Source of the DNA: Andalucia godoyi
Lineage: Eukaryota; Discoba; Jakobea; Jakobida; Andaluciidae
NCBI GenBank assembly: GCA_009859145.1
Contig: VRVR01000026.1
Coordinates: 186,001-250,000 of the forward strand
Reading direction: 5' to 3'
DNA: 64,000 nt
Below, one piece after another: positions 27,960 to 38,000 of this stretch; position 1 is the first letter of the stretch; each line of letters opens with the position of its first letter. Under the pieces are notes generated by a model. That model worked only from the letters and a program-made list of their open reading frames with translations. It had not been told where the DNA came from and did no database searches. The position numbers and the translations under genes were made by a program.

Positions 27960-29732
27960 CTATTGTACAGAATAAGGGCGAAGAGGCAGCGGCAGCTCCA
28001 AAGGAAGCATCCCTGTGTTCAGCAGACAAAGCACGGTGACCAGGGATAAACCCAGGCAAAACCAGAACCGAAAACTTTTCTGTCTGCATTCAGACGAGCA
28101 CATTGTTCGGACCCGATCAGGCAGCGAAAACGCAGGAATGGCCTTGTATCGTTCGAATCCATGTGGTAGTGAAGAGAACCAGTCCTGTTGAACAGACTCC
28201 TTCCGCAGATAAACAATCAACAGCAGATCAGCGTCAGCATCCGTCCCTGCATCAGGCTGCACAACGTCGTAGCCAGGAATGTCTTTTTTGGACGTGAAAA
28301 TCAGTTCAGCTCCCGGAGGAAGCATTTGCTTCAGGGCTGAGACCGAAGAAAACGAAACCCGCGCAAGCCCATGAATTGGAATGACAAAATGCTCACTGTG
28401 TTCCTCAATATGCTGCGACAGAATCATTCGGCGTGCATCCTCGTCAAAAACAGAGAACAGCGCGTTCTGCAGGGCGTAGACCCCGTAAATTAACGACTGG
28501 AAATCAGACATGCTCGAATCCGAATTGCTCATTAATGGATGGGACAGAAAATCCAACGAACGTTCCACCACATCGCCCGACGCTTCAAAAGACAAGCCAC
28601 AGAGCAAAGATTGGATGCGAGAATGCTCAGAAAGATACTCGACGTGCGATCTTTCTTTCCCGCAGATGTAAACTGCAGATGCAAACATGCCATTCAAATC
28701 ACGATTCCAAGAAAATCCCGAGCTGTTCGCTTCCGCAGGCTTGTCAACAGTCCCTGAGGACCCAGCAGCGGTCGCATCGCTGTCTGTCTTTGTCATTTTT
28801 TCCTTGGAAGGCTTTTTCTTCGATTTCTCTGCGTTAGCGAGACTTGCTGTTGGGCGAGGAGACTGGTCCGATGCTTTAGATTTCAGCACGTCCGAGGACC
28901 TCACAAGGTTCACATAAGTCCAAAGCACTCGGAGAGACTCCAGAGTACCACACCAATGCCCAATCATGGCAACGGCAAACATTCCGCAAACGCACGTCTT
29001 GATCAAAGCCGCAAAGATGTGAAATTTCGAATCCAAAGCGGATTGCGAGAAAGAATCAGAAAAAATGACGAACGCAAACCGCGGAACAACAAGAAATGTG
29101 GACATCGAAACGAGCAAGAAACACAAATGAGCCCCGATTCCATAAATGGACACAATACCAGCAGTCAAGAATGCATTGGACAGACTGTGAACCAGCATCC
29201 ACAAGTCAACAACGGAGAAGAGCAACAGAGACTGCGACGGTGGGATTGTGCTCGTAACCACCACCAAAACCACAGCAGCTCGCAGAATTCCAAAAAAGAC
29301 CGCCGAAAGTCTTGTTTTGACCGATGGAGGACGGAAGAGGACCGCAACAGAGGAGGCAAACAACGCGTGCGCGAACTGCAATACAAAGTAAAGTCGCAAC
29401 GACGATATTCCAGAGTGCGCAATGTTGGGATCGGCTTTTTCTTCCTCGAACAACAGGCTCAATGAAAAGTAGTTATCAAGAAGGCTGTTCAGCCTTTCGT
29501 GAAATAAGATGCTTCCACTAGCACACACAACACCCGCAAACAGCAGCAGTGCATGAGAGAAGAACAAGAATTCGTGGTGGAAGAAGGATTTGGTAGATAA
29601 TACAGCTTTCGAGGAACTGTGCAAGCCAAACGCAGTAATGACAAGAGAGGAGCCGAAAAACAGAACAACCAAATACAAAAGAGACACTGACGCATAAGCT
29701 AGACTCAGCACGGAGATCGCAGAACCAATCAT
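27960..29732 (-). CDS. Multi-pass membrane protein with cytosolic C-terminal domain (590 aa), unknown
   Basis: ATG at 29732. Residues 1-275 contain about seven hydrophobic helices (for example S-V-S-L-L-Y-L-V-V-L-F-F-G, H-A-L-L-L-F-A-G-V-V-C, A-A-V-V-L-V-V-V, A-A-L-I-K-T-C-V-C-G-M-F-A-V). A Lys/Ser-rich linker follows (about 290-335, with K-S-K-K-K-P-S-K-E-K). The C-terminal 200 residues form a soluble domain with G-E/V-V-E-R-S-L-D-F-L-S-H, S-L-I-Y-G-V-Y-A-L-Q-N-A and E-L-I-F-T-S-K-K-D-I-P-G-Y-D. A final hydrophobic helix lies near the end (W-F-C-L-G-L-S-L-V-T-V-L-C-L-L). The seven-plus-one arrangement could suit a receptor or scaffold, but no known family motif is seen. Confidence 0.75.
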   Translation of the reverse strand: MIGSAISVLSLAYASVSLLYLVVLFFGSSLVITAFGLHSSSKAVLSTKSFFHHEFLFFSHALLLFAGVVCASGSILFHERLNSLLDNYFSLSLLFEEEKADPNIAHSGISSLRLYFVLQFAHALFASSVAVLFRPPSVKTRLSAVFFGILRAAVVLVVVTSTIPPSQSLLLFSVVDLWMLVHSLSNAFLTAGIVSIYGIGAHLCFLLVSMSTFLVVPRFAFVIFSDSFSQSALDSKFHIFAALIKTCVCGMFAVAMIGHWCGTLESLRVLWTYVNLVRSSDVLKSKASDQSPRPTASLANAEKSKKKPSKEKMTKTDSDATAAGSSGTVDKPAEANSSGFSWNRDLNGMFASAVYICGKERSHVEYLSEHSRIQSLLCGLSFEASGDVVERSLDFLSHPLMSNSDSSMSDFQSLIYGVYALQNALFSVFDEDARRMILSQHIEEHSEHFVIPIHGLARVSFSSVSALKQMLPPGAELIFTSKKDIPGYDVVQPDAGTDADADLLLIVYLRKESVQQDWFSSLPHGFERYKAIPAFSLPDRVRTMCSSECRQKSFRFWFCLGLSLVTVLCLLNTGMLPLELPLPLRPYSVQ

Positions 29733-30187
29733 TTTCTTTCAAATATTGTTTCCCCTGGATCTCTCCCGCACAATCGCCAAGCGGCAGCTAGCTCCGGCTT
29801 GACGAAGGAAATAGAATTTGGGAGTATATGCTTTGGAATATCAAAAGAGCCGTAATGAGACGATCTTGCGGAGTGTTCTTGCGTGCGAACAGTGCAAGTC
29901 GAAGAAGCAAGCAGCCGAGAACGTGTCCGACTGAGAGAACCTTGCGAGCCGACCAGAGGACAAAAAGAGGCAGTAGAACGCTGAACAGGGCGCCAAATGC
30001 CCTTCCACCGAGAAGTTGTCTACAGTCGGCCGAGCCCGACAGCCCGCAGTCCGCCAAAACAATCTCCAGACCTGTCCTCCCCGCCCAGCTGCCATTTCAT
30101 TTGTGTGTTCACTTCTGCAAACACAAGCTGGGGAGTCCGGAAAACATATTCCAAAAGACTGCTGTGAAGTGTGGGCATCTGGAGATA
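29733..30187. other. Divergent intergenic region with unresolved ORFs
   Basis: The plus frame is open from 29828 into the downstream gene, but its translation is Arg/Pro/Ser-rich and looks antisense. The minus frame at about 29785-30075 reads like a hydrophobic protein (A-F-G-A-L-F-S-V-L-L-P-L-F-V-L-W-S-A-R-K) yet has no in-frame ATG. A short spliced minus-strand exon is possible; I could not build a gene. Confidence 0.35.
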
Positions 30188-30649
30188 ATGCGAGTGCTGA
30201 CTGCTATTTCTTTTGGAGCGCTGTTTCTTTCAGCGTCTGCTGGCATCCTGTTGAGCGGTCTGATTCTTGCGGAAGATAATCCATGGGAAATGAACAAGGC
30301 ATACGACTATGACCATATTCTGCAGACTTTTGATCAGACAGCTCTTCGTGAGATCATGTACGCGCATTATCGATTTATTTCACTTACACTCTACCTTGCC
30401 GCAGCACTTGTTCTTCTGATCATCTTTGCTGCTCCAAAATCACGGCCGCTCATTTTCCTGACTCTCGCAACTGTCTGTGTGTACATGACTGCACTGCAAC
30501 AATATTTTGAGCCCATTCCGAAATTTGAAGACCATCGAAGGCTATTCTGGGCCGCATATGCATCAAACATGGCGGGCCTGGTTGCGTACACACTCCATCT
30601 GATCTATCGCTGGTTTCGCGGACCTGTACAAAAGCCGAAACAATCTTAG
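30188..30649 (+). CDS. Small four-helix membrane protein (153 aa), unknown
   Basis: The ATG at 30188 is chosen because it places a signal-anchor helix (V-L-T-A-I-S-F-G-A-L-F-L-S-A-S-A-G-I-L-L) at the start; the longer frame to 29828 has no protein-like features. A polar loop follows (D-N-P-W-E-M-N-K-A-Y-D-Y-D-H-I), then three more helices (Y-L-A-A-A-L-V-L-L-I-I-F-A, L-I-F-L-T-L-A-T-V-C-V-Y, A-A-Y-A-S-N-M-A-G-L-V-A-Y-T) and a basic tail. The topology is four-pass. No family recognised. Confidence 0.6.
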   Translation: MRVLTAISFGALFLSASAGILLSGLILAEDNPWEMNKAYDYDHILQTFDQTALREIMYAHYRFISLTLYLAAALVLLIIFAAPKSRPLIFLTLATVCVYMTALQQYFEPIPKFEDHRRLFWAAYASNMAGLVAYTLHLIYRWFRGPVQKPKQS

Positions 30650-30770
30650 TTGATGACCCTTCCGCGACTTGTTCGTTCTCTCTCACTGGCGCTGGCTCTG
30701 GTGCCGTCCGTTCTCTTTTGTAAAATGATTACATGATATAATCAACCACAAACAAGCAAGATCACTACTC

Positions 30771-31694
30771 TCACGGAGAACTGGTCGCAGATTGCCGCTG
30801 GCTTGCAACACGATGCATGAGCTGGAATTCGAGACCGTGAATCCTCCTTCGTTGCATCTCACACAGCTTTCTCAAGACGTGATTTTCTGCAGCATAGTCT
30901 GTCGGATCTGCACTCTGACTGGTCGGCGCTGGACATGCCGCGGCAGACGCTGCCCTTGATTCAGATTGCCATCGAACAGTCTCCACAACACTTCGTTCTC
31001 GAAGCCTCTCAAGAAAGACCGAGTCCACGAGCTGGTCAAACCGATCTTGCAGTTCATCCAGCGAAGCCTGTGCCGAGATTTGACTCGCAAACTTTGAATT
31101 CATCTTCTGTGCAATCATCCTTAGCTTCTCGTTGACAGATTTCTTCAGTTCTCGGACGTGCCGTTGAAACATGGAGAGCAAGATCTGCGGTTCGACGTAT
31201 TTTGTGCACGTCTGCATTCCTGCGTTAGCTTTTGCAATCACCACCACATCTTCTTCAATTTCATCCGTCTGGGTCCACGTTTCCAGGACTTCAACCAACA
31301 TGATCGGAGCTGGCGCTGCAGGTGGTAGTGGCACTACCGCCGGAGCTGGAAGTTTTTGTGCTGGTTGCGCAACCGGAGAACGACTGAAGGCGGGAGAATT
31401 CAGAGGCTTTCGAGTCTGAGAGGGCGACGAAGATCGTACCCGTGGAGAGAGTTTCGTCCCGCTATCCATATCCGTGTTTTCTGTTTGGCACACTGCATCT
31501 CGCACAGTGGATCGCACGTTCGTAGACAGAGAGGAGAAGGACGACGACGACGACGATGATGATCGCACAAGACATCTGCGCCGCTCTGCATCCAATTGAT
31601 CTCGCAAATGAGCCACGATTTCGGCATGTTGTCGTCTTTCCTGCGCCAATTGTCGTTCCAGATACTCAATCTTGAGCGCCAGCACATTCGACAT
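30771..31694 (-). CDS. Coiled-coil protein (307 aa), unknown
   Basis: The reading frame continues upstream into the assembly gap, but that part is low-complexity (a His/Thr run from the GT repeat). The ATG at 31694 (M-S-N-V-L-A-L-K-I-E-Y-L-E-R-Q-L) starts a convincing coiled coil of about 45 residues. A Ser-rich linker (S-run near residue 50), a proline-rich stretch (P-A-P-A-V-V-P-L-P-P-A-A-P-A-P) and a second coiled-coil region (about 185-300) follow, with E-N-H-V-L-R-K-L-C-E-M-Q-R-R-R-I near the end. Repeated short T-W-T-Q-T-D, D-A-V-C-Q-T-E and A-G-M-Q-T-C motifs (x-Q-T-[DEC]) are spaced through the linker. These W/M-Q-T-type motifs also occur in the 1267-residue coiled-coil protein at 54350-58153 and may be docking motifs such as dynein light chain LC8 sites. 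Confidence 0.7.
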   Translation of the reverse strand: MSNVLALKIEYLERQLAQERRQHAEIVAHLRDQLDAERRRCLVRSSSSSSSSFSSLSTNVRSTVRDAVCQTENTDMDSGTKLSPRVRSSSPSQTRKPLNSPAFSRSPVAQPAQKLPAPAVVPLPPAAPAPIMLVEVLETWTQTDEIEEDVVVIAKANAGMQTCTKYVEPQILLSMFQRHVRELKKSVNEKLRMIAQKMNSKFASQISAQASLDELQDRFDQLVDSVFLERLRERSVVETVRWQSESRAASAAACPAPTSQSADPTDYAAENHVLRKLCEMQRRRIHGLEFQLMHRVASQRQSATSSP

Positions 31695-32048
31695 TTCTCG
31701 TCCGGTGGACGACCTTATCCAACAACGAACCAAAATGAGAAAAAAGCACAGCGCGCGAGAAGCTCCAACCTGCCAATTTGCAGTCTTGGATGCTTTTCCC
31801 CCTGCAACGTCGAAACGCTCCTCCAGCTTTCCCTTCCTGTCGAACAAAATGGGGGTACAATAGGCAGCCTGTGCAGGATAGGCATCGGTTCCTCGGATGA
31901 TGCTTGACGCTACCAGTTTCGCATCTTGGTTTGCTAAAATTCTCCAGCGTTCGCAAATCGTTTTTCTTGTTTGGATTTCTCCTGTTTTTTTAATACATTC
32001 TTCATCATCATCGTCCTTTTTCTTAATTTTTTTGGTTGCGTTTGCGTT

Positions 32049-32051
<3 letters not shown>

Positions 32052-32086
<35 letters not shown>
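32052..32086 (+). repeat. (GT)n microsatellite beside the assembly gap
   Basis: A GT dinucleotide run of about 17 units lies 55 bases from the run of N, which may explain the broken assembly. Confidence 0.95.
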
Positions 32087-32089
<3 letters not shown>

Positions 32090-32140
32090 GAACGATTGGT
32101 TCATTTCGGCTTGTAGAATTGAGCAGGATGCTTCGTTTCC

Positions 32141-32380
32141 NNNNNNNNNNNNNNNNNNNNNNNNNNNNNNNNNNNNNNNNNNNNNNNNNNNNNNNNNNNN
32201 NNNNNNNNNNNNNNNNNNNNNNNNNNNNNNNNNNNNNNNNNNNNNNNNNNNNNNNNNNNNNNNNNNNNNNNNNNNNNNNNNNNNNNNNNNNNNNNNNNNN
32301 NNNNNNNNNNNNNNNNNNNNNNNNNNNNNNNNNNNNNNNNNNNNNNNNNNNNNNNNNNNNNNNNNNNNNNNNNNNNNNNN
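32141..32380. other. Assembly gap (240 N)
   Basis: A run of N only. It removes the C-terminal part of the TMA16 gene. The true size may differ from 240. Confidence 0.99.
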
Positions 32381-32928
32381 GCTGTTGTCCCATCATGCAA
32401 GTCGGGCCATTCGAACCCGGCTTCTTTCCATGTCTTCATCTCTGCATTTCGCAATTCTTCAAGAGCGCGTTCCCTCCCAGAAACCTGTCCTCTGCGAGAC
32501 TTCTTCTTAAGCTCGGCAAGTTCTTCTGCATTCCGATCAATAAATGCCGCAACCATCTCCTGCATGTTGTCTACCGAAACAGTGGTTGCAGTCGGGAACA
32601 CTTGGCGCAGTGCCTCAATGCTCTCCAGTGCCCACAATGCCCGCTCAATCTGAGGCTTGAGACGATCTCGCGACAGCTTTCTTCGATCCTGTTTTTCCCT
32701 TTCAAACTGTGCTTTGCGGTCCAGCTGATGTGCCTTGCGAGACATTGGATGGATGTACTTGCTTTTCTTCGTCTCCGTCTCCTCTTGCTCCTCTCCACTC
32801 GATGCATCTCCACCACCGCTCTTTTCTCTCAGATTCCGACTTTGTTTCGGCTTCATCAGTGCATCAATCTCCATTTCCTCGTGGGCTCGCTTACGCCCCT
32901 TTCCTTTCTCCCCACTCCGATCTCCCAT
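32381..32928 (-). CDS. TMA16: TMA16 homolog (60S ribosome biogenesis/translation), C-terminus in gap
   Basis: The ATG at 32928 is the first real start (the upstream candidate is a TTG). The N-terminal 50 residues are charged and acidic/Lys-rich. The conserved part begins at Y-I-H-P-M-S-R-K-A-H-Q-L-D-R-K-A, matching the TMA16 H-P-x-S-R-K motif. A helical segment with A-L-W-A-L-E-S-I, the conserved V-A-A-F-I-D-R-N-A-E-E-L-A-E-L-K-K-K-S-R-R-G, and E-M-K-T-W-K-E-A-G-F-E-W-P-D-L-H-D follow. The last Leu-x-W-x-G part of the domain falls in the gap, and the frame appears to resume briefly before a stop at 32101. TMA16 associates with nuclear pre-60S particles in yeast and human. The extra N-terminal acidic head is not typical. 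Confidence 0.8.
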
Positions 32929-33330
32929 ATTCTCTGCCAATCTCGAAACATTCTTTCAAATGACACATATAAAAAATATAAAAATGAAAACAGAATGAAA
33001 ACACAACTCGTTCGTTTATTTCGCTCTCTAATTCTCAAAATCCTCTGAACATTTCAGCCGGAAGGCTCAACTCCCCCCAAGTCTCAAGACTCAAGTGCCT
33101 TTCCGATGCCTTCTACAGCAAGAAATCATCCTCATGCAGGCCAGCCAGGGTTTGCTCTGAAGTCCTCCGACAATGAGACGGAAACTGCAATGGAATTCCT
33201 GAATATTTTTTCATTTTCACTTTTCATTTTCAAGCTGCATCATTGTCTGATTGAGTATTTTGCAATATATTCTGTTTGGCTAGTTCGTTTTGGTTTTGGT
33301 TTTGGTTTTGGTTTTGGGAGTGTTTTCAAC
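32929..33330. other. Divergent intergenic region
   Basis: About 400 bp between TMA16 and the secreted-protein gene. Near the right end a hexamer-like run (GGTTTT repeated five times, 33290-33318) precedes the ATG at 33331. Confidence 0.5.
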
Positions 33331-34974
33331 ATGCGGCAAAGTGTGTTTTGCGTTGCGGCGGCGCTGCTGTTTGTGCCTTGCGTGCTGGCGCATTTGTGCA
33401 TGATGACTCCTCATCAGCGCGGTGATCTTCACCTTGGAAACGGAGGAGACCGAACTTGCTTCCGTCCTCAGCCGCCCTGTGGAGGAACTGCCTATCCTCC
33501 GGCAGCACCTACAGTGACTCTTCAAGGTGGATCAACATTCAAGATTGAGTGGCAGCAGAACTTCAATCACTACCAACCAGGAAACCCTGGTTCAATGGTT
33601 GTGCAGATTGCGACTTCGCAGGACGTGCCCGATAACCAGTGGACTGAGCTCGGAGTCGTCCCGGATATCAACCCTCACATGCAATGGACGCAGACGAATT
33701 TCTCGCTTGTGGCCTCGATCCCGAACATCAACTGTGATTCTTGTGTTTTGCGCATTCGGTACATCCCCCACAAGCCAACGGAACCCATTTTCCACCAATG
33801 CTCAGATGTCAAAGTTGTCCGATCTTCCACTGCAAATGACGCTGTCACCAGCGCAGACTCCAAGTATTTCATTCTCGGAGTGCAGCCCAAAGGAGATTCT
33901 GCGATTACCATTGTGGATGTGAATCCATATGTCGGAGTTCGCCCGTTGTTTGACATTCCATTTGCAGTTCGCAGCGTTCTCTCTCCGTCCAAGGAGACCC
34001 CCGCACCGAATCACCACCAACACCCCGAGCATCATGACGCAGGAAAAGTGGCCGCTCGTGGATGCCATGACGAACACCCTGGTCATGAAGATGGTGCGCC
34101 TTCTGCGCCTTCTACTGCTGGAAGCGTGGATCTCGGCGCGGCGATGCCATTTATTGCTGATCAGGTGTTTGCGTATGACTCCGCAGGCCAGAGATTGTAC
34201 TTCACGGGCTCTTTTGGCGACGTTGGCTCTGCTCCCACATACTTGGTTGTCGTTGACCTGTCGACGTCTTCTCACGTTGCACGGAACATGTCTCTAACTG
34301 TTCCCTTCTCTGCTCTCACGTTCGACACCGTGTCGAAGACCCTTATTGGATTTGCGTACTTGCCAAGCACAACGACACCCGGGTCCTTCAACTTTTTGGT
34401 CCAGAGGATCGACCCGTCATCGCTTTCGATCACAACTCTGTACACTGGTGCCGACGAGGACACGTTTGTGAATATGATGTGGATGGAGATCGACTCGGAA
34501 AATCAAAAATTGTATTTGTTGCAAGGTGACGAAAACGCGCCAGATACTCTCCGATCAAAGATGTTTGTGATTGATGTCCATAGCGGACAACTTGTGCAGT
34601 CTTGGATCCCCGACTTTTCGCAGTTCACATTTTCCAGTTTCCACCTTGACACCCGCCGAAAGATGATTGTGGCAGCATCGCCGGGCTTGTCTCCGTTCAA
34701 AGCTGGAAACGGTACTTGGTCTCTTGTTCAGATTCACGAAGACAGCTCAGTCACTGAACTGGCAGAAATTGCACCCGCTGGCGAATATGCCATCTTCTAT
34801 GGAGGGTCCGTTGCAGGTGCAGACTTTGTGCAAGGACGCTTTTTCCAGTACCTTGTCGACAAGAGCGATCCCAGCACCGTCGTCATGGCCGTTGTCGACT
34901 ACGTCTCTGGTGCAGTCAAGTTCTCGAGTCCTCTTGGCCCGCTGAACACTGTGCACAACATGGTCTATGCGTAA
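33331..34974 (+). CDS. Secreted protein with N-terminal His (possible copper/LPMO-like) domain and propeller-like C-half
   Basis: ATG 33331 gives 547 aa with a clear signal peptide (V-F-C-V-A-A-A-L-L-F-V-P-C-V-L-A). The predicted cleavage leaves His as residue 1: H-L-C-M-M-T-P-H-Q-R-G. A cysteine-rich module follows (R-T-C-F-R-P-Q-P-P-C-G-G), then a beta-sandwich-like stretch with W-Q-Q-N-F-N-H-Y-Q-P-G-N-P-G-S and paired cysteines (I-N-C-D-S-C-V-L-R-I-R-Y, F-H-Q-C-S-D-V). An N-terminal His plus a later His in an N-H-Y context is the arrangement used by histidine-brace copper sites in lytic polysaccharide monooxygenases and in related copper-binding domains (X325/BIM1-like). A His-rich linker (N-H-H-Q-H-P-E-H-H) leads to about 280 residues of repeated V-V-x-D/T-L-x-F-D strands, resembling a beta-propeller. 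The function is inferred from layout only; no activity can be claimed. Confidence 0.55.
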   Translation: MRQSVFCVAAALLFVPCVLAHLCMMTPHQRGDLHLGNGGDRTCFRPQPPCGGTAYPPAAPTVTLQGGSTFKIEWQQNFNHYQPGNPGSMVVQIATSQDVPDNQWTELGVVPDINPHMQWTQTNFSLVASIPNINCDSCVLRIRYIPHKPTEPIFHQCSDVKVVRSSTANDAVTSADSKYFILGVQPKGDSAITIVDVNPYVGVRPLFDIPFAVRSVLSPSKETPAPNHHQHPEHHDAGKVAARGCHDEHPGHEDGAPSAPSTAGSVDLGAAMPFIADQVFAYDSAGQRLYFTGSFGDVGSAPTYLVVVDLSTSSHVARNMSLTVPFSALTFDTVSKTLIGFAYLPSTTTPGSFNFLVQRIDPSSLSITTLYTGADEDTFVNMMWMEIDSENQKLYLLQGDENAPDTLRSKMFVIDVHSGQLVQSWIPDFSQFTFSSFHLDTRRKMIVAASPGLSPFKAGNGTWSLVQIHEDSSVTELAEIAPAGEYAIFYGGSVAGADFVQGRFFQYLVDKSDPSTVVMAVVDYVSGAVKFSSPLGPLNTVHNMVYA

Positions 34975-35063
34975 AACAATTGACACCCGCTGTCCTCTTT
35001 CCCCCGTCTGTATTCAACGTCCAAGAAGGTCTTGTTATTCTGGATTTTGGCTGTTTGGATCTC

Positions 35064-38000
35064 TTATTTCTTTACCTGTTCAGCAGATATCCACGCAGAA
35101 AGCACCGGCAACCGGTCTAAATCAGAAACGTCTTTCAAGGTGTTCAATGTAAACTGGCGGGTTTTCAAAGGCACGGAGGCGGCATCCTTCTGAAGAATCG
35201 ATGTAATTGCTTGCACAAGCGTAGCTCCAAGTGAAATCATATCCTCTCGATACTTTGGATCCGCAGCAAACAAGACATCGTTTGAATCGACATTGCGCAA
35301 ATGATACGGAAGCTTTCCCTGCAGCAATGCATGGATCGCTCGGAGAGACGAAGAGTAGACAAGCACTCTTTGCGCTGCATCCAAGTTCATTGCAGCGTCA
35401 TCCGACCCGTCATTTTCGGATAGACAGGCATTCACAAAGCCCTTGAGCAAATACGCACCGCCCTTCTCCGGGTGTCCAGGGACAACGACCAAACAAGAAG
35501 CAACAAGTGAAATGAGGGACACAATATCTTCGTCGGAGGATGACAGGATGGAATCATCAGCTTCCAGAAAACCTGCAATGGCCATCCGAAAGAGCGCTTC
35601 CGCAGAAGGAATCAGACCGCAGCCCAAAGCAAGCATGCCAGTCGTCGCATAACATCGGACTCGATCTTTCGAAACCGGCAAGGAAGGGATGGAGATGTGC
35701 GCAAAAGCCACACATGCACGCTGCAGATCCTTCATTTCCGACGTATGCGAACGCTTCATGGACTGCACAAGCAGTTGGTGAGAAGCCCAAACCAGCTTGA
35801 TCTGAACTGCATCCAACGAAGGAAATGCCGCACGACATTCAACGAGCACGGGCATCAATTCCATAAACTCGGCAGGAGTCGTGTGCAAGGAGTGGGTCTT
35901 CCGAAGGACAAGTAAGACGAACGTGGAAATGAAGTGGACAAGGTTCCGTTTTTCATCTTCGTTCAGCGAGAACTGCGCAAGATCCAGGGAATCGTACAGC
36001 TGCTTGAGCAAGTTGAGCGTAATGTTCACAAGGACGGGGTCTCCAAAATTCACTTCTGTCTGATCTTTGGAGTACAGCAAAATTGCCAGCAGCGCCTTGA
36101 ACAAATCAAGTTTGGAGGCACGAGGAATCAAGTCCAACAAGGGAACAAAATGCTCTGACACAAGAAGCTGCGAGAGGAAAGAGGGCAAATCATCCCGCCC
36201 AACGCCCAATATCATTTTCACAACATCAAACACTTTGTCTTCCACAGTTTCGCCGTACAAGCCGTCCGCTTTCTCGTTCTTCTTCATCACGGACCCCTTC
36301 TTTTCGTTGTCATTGGATTCGGGCACATTTCCTTCTTGAGACCTGAAGCGAAATGCGGTATCTCGGACATCTCCAAGCACTTCATTCAGCTCCGGGGCCC
36401 CAAAAGCAAGCGCAATAAAACGACAAAGTTTCTTCGCGGCATCGAGATAGAAATAAATGGACGCCTGGCTGAGCGCAGAGCACTCTCTCCATGCCTCGCG
36501 GACCAATTTGCGCTTCATTGGCTTTGGCATGTTTCCAAGAACAGCCTTGTCTGCAAGCGAATCCACAAGTCGGCAGCAAGTATTCGTGTTCTTCGCGATT
36601 TGAATCAGCGTTTCGATCTGCGACGCAATTTGAGCTGCGGAATACGAAGCCAGGAGTTCGTCAACATACACATAGTCCAAGGGTTCCTTTGTTTCTCCTA
36701 GGCCCTTTGCAGTCGGGTCGCTCTTGAAATAGGACAGAGAAGAATCGATCTTCGTTCCAGATGCCTCAGAAGATGCAGTCACTGCGGCGACGGGTTGCCG
36801 AATTCGAGGAATGATGTATCGATCATACAGATTCAAAAAGTCCGAGAGCGGAACCTTTGAATGGCAGCCACAGGCAAACACAAATTCCAAAATAGGGCGA
36901 TGCAATGAATTGTCGGAAAAGCGAATAGCATCATTGATCAACGACGACAGGTACTCCCCGTCTGCAATGTTTCGGATTCCGACTCGGAGAGCATACAGAC
37001 GAGCATAGTTTGCAATCAACGGATTACCAATCCCGCGAACGGAACTGCACAAGCGAACCAAATGACCACGCATTGCCATGGGGTCGATAAAATGGTACAT
37101 TCGCAAAAGGGACATTTCGACGTAAATACGGGGAATCAGCTCCCGAATAGAAGCAATTTTGAACAGCCAGTTTCTGGTGACCTCTTGCGCGTCTGGACTG
37201 ACATCCGACGGAGTGAAATCATCCGGGAGCTTTGTTGCAGGGCGACCCGTGCGAGGATCGATCTCCACTGCGCGCTTACGAACACGCTCATATACCAATC
37301 TTCCGAACGTGTCCAAAATTTCGGTTGCCAACACAAACAATGAAGGATAGAAGGAAGGAACTGACGTATCAGAGAGCATTTTGCACGCTTGGATCACAAC
37401 TCGCAAAGAACCAACGCGGTCTTCCTCGTCCCACGCACTGATCAACATGTCATGGAGCTTTTCAATATGTCCAGTGAGCTGCTGTTGGTTCATGATCTGC
37501 ACTCTCTGACCTTCGTTTTCTGAGGCAGGAGTAGCAGACCCTTCGAGCAAATGCAATCTCGACTGCGTCTTATCTGCAAGACGAACGGGGCCTTTATCAG
37601 CCGTGTCATCCACAAAGTTCGCAACGGGTATTTCAACAGACGTTGTGTATTTCGCCAGAATCTTGGACTTCCGATCGCCCCACATGACGGGTGCACTTCC
37701 AAGTTGAATGCCGTGTCCGGATTGCTGCGTCTCAATCCCAGCAGTTGTTCTCAGAATCTCAGACGCATTCATGTCATTGGACATTGACCCAACAACAGCA
37801 CTCGGACCCAATGGCGCGCTCAACGGAGAGCTGCTGATGCTTCCACCAGCACCGTTGCTGTTTTGGTTCGTCGTACTAGAAAGAGGATCAGAAAGAGGAT
37901 CCACGACGTCTTCGTCGTCATCCTCAGCACCAGGACTGTGCTTCGCCGCAGCTTGGGGAGCGCTGTTTTTGGAATTGTTGTTATAGCCGTTGTTTTGGGA

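Noticed and set aside
29785-30075. Hydrophobic minus-strand frame opposite the long 5' part of the four-helix protein ORF
   Set aside because: No in-frame ATG and no consistent splice model; may be a chance antisense of a Ser/Arg-rich stretch or a missed exon, so not listed as a gene.
31695-32140. Reading frame through the GT repeat and gap joining the coiled-coil gene
   Set aside because: Low-complexity His/Thr translation with a gap; the protein start at 31694 is well supported.
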